Assembly: GCA_021163465.1 (NCBI GenBank)
Contig: JAGGWU010000043.1
Span: 1 to 10,350, forward strand
DNA length: 10,350 bases
From: Candidatus Bipolaricaulota bacterium
GTDB taxonomy: Bacteria > Bipolaricaulota > Bipolaricaulia > Bipolaricaulales > Bipolaricaulaceae
Direction of reading: 5' to 3'
The position numbers were made by a program, and so were the translations under genes. The notes beneath the pieces are model-generated. The model worked only from the letters and a program-made list of their open reading frames with translations. It was not told the DNA's origin and made no database searches. Position 1 is the first letter of the stretch, and every line of letters starts with the position of its first letter. Positions 6,817 to 10,350 of the stretch are shown here, one piece after another.

Positions 6817-6822
6817 TATAAT
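6817..6822 (+). promoter_or_regulatory. Consensus -10 box of the lipoprotein gene, near-leaderless
   Basis: A perfect TATAAT ends 10 nt before the ATG at 6833. The expected start of transcription is within about 3 nt of the ATG, so the message would be leaderless or nearly so. No ribosome-binding site lies between them. The -35 region is weak. Confidence 0.6.
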
Positions 6823-6832
6823 CGTTGGGATC

Positions 6833-7465
6833 ATGCAGAAACGAAAGGGGTTACTGGCTTTCGGTGTGGCGGTCTTGGCGGGGCTCTTTCTGAGCGGGTG
6901 TCTGGCACCGGAGGGGGATCCCCCCATCGCGGCCTTCTCCTTCCATCCGCAGGGGGGAGAAGCTCCCCTGACCATAACCTTCGATGCCTCGGCTTCGTAC
7001 GACCCCGACGGGCGGGTGGAGGAATACCATTGGGATTTCGGCGATGGTTCCCTGGGCGAAGGTATCTGGGTCCAGCACCGCTTCGCCCAGGAGGGGACCT
7101 ATCGGGTCACCCTGACCGTCTTCGATAACGCCGGCCTTTCGGGCCGTACCGCGGCGGAGATCGAGGTGGGGATCTCTTACCCCCTGGATGTCCGAGAGTG
7201 GCGGATCGAACCCACTACCTGGGGGATCCGCGTTATCGGTGTGGCCAGGAATATCGGCCAGCGGGTCATCGAGGCCGCGCGGGTGGCGGTGCGCTTTTAC
7301 GGTAAAGATGGGAAGTTCCTGCGGGAGGATTCCGTAATCCACTACGATCTGAACCTCGCGCCCGGCGAGGAGCTGGAATTCGAGATCACCTCTCCCCTTA
7401 AGGAGTTCCAGATCGACCGCGACTTGACGGAGATCTACACCGAAGTCCTCCACTCCGACCCTTGA
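6833..7465 (+). CDS. Lipoprotein with PKD domain and FxLYD-like C-terminal domain
   Basis: A 210-residue predicted lipoprotein. The N-terminus MQKRKGLLAF plus a hydrophobic stretch ends in lipobox LSGC, giving lipidated C23. Residues about 31-113 form a PKD (Ig-like) domain, with FDASASYDPDG, YHWDFGDG (66-72) and TYRVTLTV as its hallmarks. Residues about 118-205 (W..EPTTWGIRVIGVARN.G, then VRFYGKDG and a LAPGEE-F pattern) resemble FxLYD-type beta domains. Such proteins sit on the membrane surface and act in adhesion or as accessory binding modules; no enzymatic residues are visible. The ATG at 6833 is chosen for the -10 box just upstream and the clean signal peptide; the frame is open back to 6599 but overlaps the divergent nosD-like gene. 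The nuclease gene follows 11 nt later, so the two are probably co-transcribed, although no functional link is evident. Confidence 0.88.
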   Translation: MQKRKGLLAFGVAVLAGLFLSGCLAPEGDPPIAAFSFHPQGGEAPLTITFDASASYDPDGRVEEYHWDFGDGSLGEGIWVQHRFAQEGTYRVTLTVFDNAGLSGRTAAEIEVGISYPLDVREWRIEPTTWGIRVIGVARNIGQRVIEAARVAVRFYGKDGKFLREDSVIHYDLNLAPGEELEFEITSPLKEFQIDRDLTEIYTEVLHSDP

Positions 7466-7469
7466 GGAG
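7464..7469 (+). promoter_or_regulatory. Ribosome-binding site of the nuclease gene
   Basis: GAGGAG overlaps the last two bases of the lipoprotein stop codon and lies 7 nt before the ATG at 7477. This favours 7477 over the in-frame TTG at 7462, which would place the site inside the coding region. Confidence 0.65.
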
Positions 7470-7476
7470 AAGCGGG

Positions 7477-8295
7477 ATGCTTGTGGAACGCTTGGAGGAA
7501 TTCTTCTCCCGGGAAGAGGAAGCTCGAGAACGGAACTACTTTTACGTGAGCGAAGTGGCCAAATGTCCACGTCAGATCTATTACTCCGTCAAGGGTTTTC
7601 CTCGCCCTCCTCTTGACGGCCAGTCCGCCCGGAGGATGGCGGTGGGGGATGATGTGCACCGCCGGATCGTGGGGGCCCTTTTCTCCATGGGGCTCGCCGT
7701 GGCGGCGGAGGTCCCCTTGCCCCCCAATCCCCTCTTTCACGGCCGGGCCGATGCCATCATCTCCCTGGGCGGGGAGAACTTCGTGGTGGAGATAAAGAGC
7801 GTACATCCCTACCAGTTCGACCAGGCAGTGGCGCGGCCCCGGCGGGATCATTACCTCCAGCTCCAGCTGTACCTCCACTACCTCGATGTCCCCCGGGGGA
7901 TCATCCTCATGGAGAATAAGGCCAACCAGGCCCTGAGGGAGTTCCTGGTGGAACGGGATGAGGAGACGGTGAAGCGCGTCCTCTCACAGTTTCAGGACCT
8001 CCATCGCCTGATCTTCCGGGAAGGAAGGCTTCCCCCTCTCCCGGACAAAAGCGACTGGGAATACGATCAATGTCGGTATTGCCCGTTCACCGAGTTCTGC
8101 GTCCGTGATCAGGTAAAGCCCCATCCTGCAGACCCAGGGAAAGGGGTTCCTTCCCTGGCGTCAGAGGGCGAGGTGGACGGAAAAGAGGGACTCGCTTTGG
8201 CTTCCGATAGCCGGATTGGAGAAGGGGGCAAGGGGACACCGACGCCCGGCGAAAAGGGATCGGATACGGGAGACCTCCCGCTGTTCGATCTTTGA
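7477..8295 (+). CDS. Cas4-like PD-(D/E)XK nuclease with iron-sulfur cysteine cluster
   Basis: A 272-residue protein of the RecB/Cas4-type nuclease superfamily. H61 (GDDVHRRI) is the motif-I histidine, D92 lies in HGRADAII, E105 and K107 form the EIKS motif, and Q128/Q130 in YLQLQLYLHYL match the QhXXY motif. Four cysteines, C30 (AKCPRQIYY), C199, C202 and C208 (CRYCPFTEFC), match the [4Fe-4S] staple of Cas4 and AddB nucleases. Residues about 212-264 are a low-complexity, charged, Gly/Pro-rich tail, ending in GDLPLFDL, which looks like a beta-clamp-binding motif. Family members are 5'-3' or 3'-5' DNA exonucleases in repair or CRISPR adaptation; with no CRISPR array or cas genes here, a repair or replication role is the likelier inference. 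It follows the lipoprotein gene by 11 nt and points toward lptB. Confidence 0.85.
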   Translation: MLVERLEEFFSREEEARERNYFYVSEVAKCPRQIYYSVKGFPRPPLDGQSARRMAVGDDVHRRIVGALFSMGLAVAAEVPLPPNPLFHGRADAIISLGGENFVVEIKSVHPYQFDQAVARPRRDHYLQLQLYLHYLDVPRGIILMENKANQALREFLVERDEETVKRVLSQFQDLHRLIFREGRLPPLPDKSDWEYDQCRYCPFTEFCVRDQVKPHPADPGKGVPSLASEGEVDGKEGLALASDSRIGEGGKGTPTPGEKGSDTGDLPLFDL

Positions 8296-8361
8296 TCCTG
8301 GGCCTCGTGACCGCTTGGAGAAGACGTTAGAGTACGCCCGGATATCCCTGTGCCCGCGGTC
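8296..8361. other. Short gap between the convergent nuclease and lptB genes
   Basis: Two transcription units converge here. The only symmetry seen is GACCGC (8309-8314) with GCGGTC (8356-8361), separated by 41 nt and without a T-run, so no intrinsic terminator is called. Confidence 0.4.
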
Positions 8362-9075
8362 TCAAAGCGAAAAATCCTTGCCCAAGTAGTACCGCCTGGC
8401 AAGGGGATCTTCGAGGAGCTCCTCCGGGGTCCCCTGGGCGATGATCCTTCCCTCGTGGATCAGGTAGGCGTAGGCGGTGATCTTGAGGGCGTCACGCACG
8501 TTGTGGTCGGTGATCACCACCCCGATCCCCCGCCGAGAAAGGTCACCCAAGAGCGACTGCAGTTCCGCAATGGTCAGGGGATCGACCCCGGTGAAGGGCT
8601 CATCCAAGAGGAGGAACTTGGGCGAGGTGACCAGCGCGCGGGCGATCTCCACACGGCGCCTCTCCCCCGCCGACAGGGCGAGGGCCGGCCGCCGCAGGAG
8701 CGCCCGGATCCCCAGTTCATCCACGATCCCCTCCACCCTGCCGTCCCAGCGGCGTCGCGTCCCGGCCAATGCCAGGCGGATGTTTCCGCGCACGGTGGTG
8801 TGTGAGAAGATGGAGGGCTCCTGAGGGAGGTATTGGATCCCCAGCCGTGCCCGCCGGAAAAAGGGAAGGTGATCTATTCTGTTCCCATCGAGATAAATTT
8901 TTCCCCGGTTTGCCGGAAGAAACCCCACCAGGAGGTAAAAGGTGGTGGTCTTCCCCGCCCCGTTGGGGCCCAAAAGCCCGAAGATCTTTCCGGACTGAAA
9001 GGAAATGTCAAGGTTTACTATCACCGGGCGCCTCCCGAAGCGCTTGGTGAGCCCGGTGGCCTCAAGCTTCGACAA
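8362..9075 (-). CDS. lptB: LPS export ABC transporter ATP-binding protein LptB
   Basis: Cytoplasmic ATPase that, as a dimer under LptF and LptG, powers extraction of LPS from the inner membrane toward LptC. The 237 residues align closely with LptB throughout: Walker A GPNGAGKTT (36-44), Q-loop Q85 in the typical YLPQEPSIF, Walker B LLLDEP (155-160, catalytic E159), switch H191 in TDHNVRD, and the LptB-specific ending YLGKDFSL. The ABC signature reads LSAGE (134-138) rather than LSGGE, a conservative change. The only possible start near the family N-terminus is TTG at 9075, because an in-frame stop lies shortly upstream; an AGGGGG at 9082-9087 sits 6 nt before it. The start lies inside the 3' end of the lptC-like gene (14-nt overlap). 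No lptF, lptG or lptA is in view. Confidence 0.93.
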   Translation of the reverse strand: MSKLEATGLTKRFGRRPVIVNLDISFQSGKIFGLLGPNGAGKTTTFYLLVGFLPANRGKIYLDGNRIDHLPFFRRARLGIQYLPQEPSIFSHTTVRGNIRLALAGTRRRWDGRVEGIVDELGIRALLRRPALALSAGERRRVEIARALVTSPKFLLLDEPFTGVDPLTIAELQSLLGDLSRRGIGVVITDHNVRDALKITAYAYLIHEGRIIAQGTPEELLEDPLARRYYLGKDFSL

Positions 9076-9694
9076 CCTCGACCCCCTGAAGCACTACCCT
9101 TTTGGCCGAGATGTCGATCTCGGCTCCCTCGGCCCGCACTTCCCACCCCCAACCCCGGGCCACGAGGCCTTTCGTTATCTCCAATACTTCTTTGTCTTGT
9201 TGGTAAACACCCTGGGAGAACTCGAGTTCCCACTCCCCGTAATTCGCCACTGCCCCCATCAAGTGCCATCTTCCGTCCCGGCTCCAGGTGGCAACCTGGG
9301 CGGTGAGCGCGAGCTCGCCGGATTCGAATTTAAGCCCCTCGATCCTGAGCTTTTCGTCCTCCCATCGGACACCCTCGGCACAGAAACGGAAGCTAGCCCC
9401 TTCCCCCTCCACGGGCGCGGTGGAATTCCAACGGGAACCCTTTGCGTCGGTTTCAAGCTCGGCCACATGGGCCTCGATGGCGACCTCGCCATCGGCGCCA
9501 AAGATGCGCACCGTCACTTCCGTGGCGGTCCAGCCGGTGGTGGTGCCTTCCACCTCCGTGGCCAAGAGCTCCCAGAGAGGATGTCCCTCGGCGTCGTATG
9601 CCACCAGCCAAGGCTTCTCTACCCGGACGCGCTCCCCCAGCCCGGCCAGGGCGATGAGGAGGCCCGCAGCCATCAAGAGCGCCTTTCGGCACAT
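9062..9694 (-). CDS. LptC-like LPS export periplasmic protein
   Basis: A predicted 210-residue protein with one N-terminal hydrophobic segment (MCRKALLMAAGLLIALAGLG), which could anchor it in the inner membrane, followed by a periplasmic beta-rich domain. YDAEGHPLWELLATEVEG near the start of that domain, and later repeats of 'a..A.....(D)g.W.l.G.v', fit the LptC/LptA (OstA-like) beta-jellyroll that carries LPS from LptB2FG. Its place between pyrG and lptB supports LptC. Overall similarity is weak, and LptA cannot be excluded. The start at 9694 is preferred for its positively charged n-region and overlaps pyrG by 22 nt; ATG 9673 (TGATG with the pyrG stop) is the alternative and would give an uncharged signal. 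No strong ribosome-binding site is seen for either. Confidence 0.72.
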   Translation of the reverse strand: MCRKALLMAAGLLIALAGLGERVRVEKPWLVAYDAEGHPLWELLATEVEGTTTGWTATEVTVRIFGADGEVAIEAHVAELETDAKGSRWNSTAPVEGEGASFRFCAEGVRWEDEKLRIEGLKFESGELALTAQVATWSRDGRWHLMGAVANYGEWELEFSQGVYQQDKEVLEITKGLVARGWGWEVRAEGAEIDISAKRVVLQGVEVVEA

Positions 9695-10350
9695 GACCGC
9701 ACGAAATCCACGAACAGAGGGTGTGGACACAGAGGACGCGAGGTATATTCGGGGTGGAATTGAACCCCGATGTACCATGGATGATCGGGGATCTCCACTA
9801 TCTCCACGAGCCTTCCGTCCGGAGAGAGGCCGCTTGCGATCATCCCCGCCCGCTCGAAGTCCTCGAGATAGTCTGGATTGAACTCATAGCGGTGACGATG
9901 ACGTTCCGCGATCTCGCCCTTCCCGTATATCGCCCGGGCCCGCGAGCCCTCCTTCAGGACGGCGGGATAAGCCCCGAGGCGCATGGTCCCCCCTTTGGCC
10001 CTGAGGTGCCGCTGCTCCGGCAGAAGATCGATCACCGGATGCGGCGTATCCGGTTGAAACTCGGTGGAATGGGCTTCCCGAAGCCCCAGGGCATGGCGGG
10101 CGAAGGCGATCACCGCCACCTGCATCCCCAGGCATATGCCGAGGTAGGGCACATTGTTCTCGCGTGCATAACGTACCGCATTGATCTTGCCTTCGATGCC
10201 ACGATCGCCGAAGCCTCCGGGCACAACAATGCCATCCATTTCGCTGAGGCAATCTGCACCGTCGCGCTCGATTTCCTGGGACTCGAAATAATGAATGTTG
10301 ACGCGGGTCCGGGTATGAATACCGCCATGCAGCAGCGCCTCGCTCAATGA
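9673..10350 (-). CDS. pyrG: CTP synthase, C-terminal glutaminase part (5' end outside window)
   Basis: PyrG converts UTP to CTP using ATP and glutamine. Only the class-I glutamine amidotransferase domain is in the window: about 225 codons run in from the right edge with no in-window start (the first codons, SLSEALLHGGI, match the internal 'SL.EAL.HGGI' linker region). Visible landmarks are VVPGGFGDRG, the oxyanion/nucleophile elbow YLGICLGMQ with catalytic Cys, the ERHRHRYEFN motif, and QFHPE with the catalytic His followed by SRP. The reading frame is clean to the TGA at 9673-9675, so there is no sign of decay. It heads, or belongs to, a unit with the lptC-like gene and lptB. The pyrG-lptC-lptB order echoes the pyrG-kds-lpt clusters of several diderm bacteria and fits CTP demand for CMP-sugar (Kdo) activation, which is an inference. 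Confidence 0.95.
   Translation of the reverse strand, partial: SLSEALLHGGIHTRTRVNIHYFESQEIERDGADCLSEMDGIVVPGGFGDRGIEGKINAVRYARENNVPYLGICLGMQVAVIAFARHALGLREAHSTEFQPDTPHPVIDLLPEQRHLRAKGGTMRLGAYPAVLKEGSRARAIYGKGEIAERHRHRYEFNPDYLEDFERAGMIASGLSPDGRLVEIVEIPDHPWYIGVQFHPEYTSRPLCPHPLFVDFVRSCAERRS

Noticed and set aside
7477..8295. CRISPR-associated Cas4 with a nearby array
   Set aside because: No direct-repeat array and no other cas gene were seen anywhere in the window.
8309..8361. Inverted repeat GACCGC/GCGGTC as a terminator
   Set aside because: The stem is only 6 bp with a 41-nt loop and no T-run.

Overview
The window looks like a chromosomal segment of a GC-rich, double-membraned (diderm) bacterium. 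The signs are an Lpt-type lipopolysaccharide export ATPase (LptB) with an LptC-like partner, a lipobox lipoprotein, exported proteins and a bacterial FtsZ. Dense packing, short or absent leaders, and a NosD-like protein opening with a GSGTPEDPYII-type motif recall deep-branching, often thermophilic lineages such as Bipolaricaulota/Acetothermia. That placement is a low-confidence impression; no rRNA or marker search was possible.

Layout, left to right. (1) 4-258 (-): remnant of a DDE transposase, followed by about 250 bp of less GC-rich non-coding DNA. (2) 526-1569 (+): rlmN, with a perfect TATAAT only 13 nt before its ATG. (3) 6753-1538 (-): a tightly packed four-gene unit, namely an exported NosD-like beta-helix protein fused to DUF192, a HAD-IB phosphatase, ftsZ, and an exported M1-family metallopeptidase whose 3' end overlaps rlmN tail to tail. 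(4) 6833-8295 (+): a divergent pair, a PKD-domain lipoprotein and a Cas4-like PD-(D/E)XK iron-sulfur nuclease. (5) 10350-8362 (-): pyrG (its 5' part lies beyond the right edge), an lptC-like gene and lptB, all overlapping, as in LPS-biogenesis operons.

The main highlights are: an FtsZ with an extra N-terminal domain of about 80 residues that resembles the KH-like domains of replication proteins (DnaX/tau C-terminus, DnaA domain I, DciA), together with intact GTPase motifs and an intact C-terminal peptide; a nuclease ending in a sliding-clamp-like DLPLF motif after a disordered tail; a NosD-DUF192 fusion; and repeated placement of -10 boxes 10-14 nt before start codons, suggesting leaderless or near-leaderless transcripts. 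No CRISPR array, tRNA, rRNA or convincing intrinsic terminator was seen.
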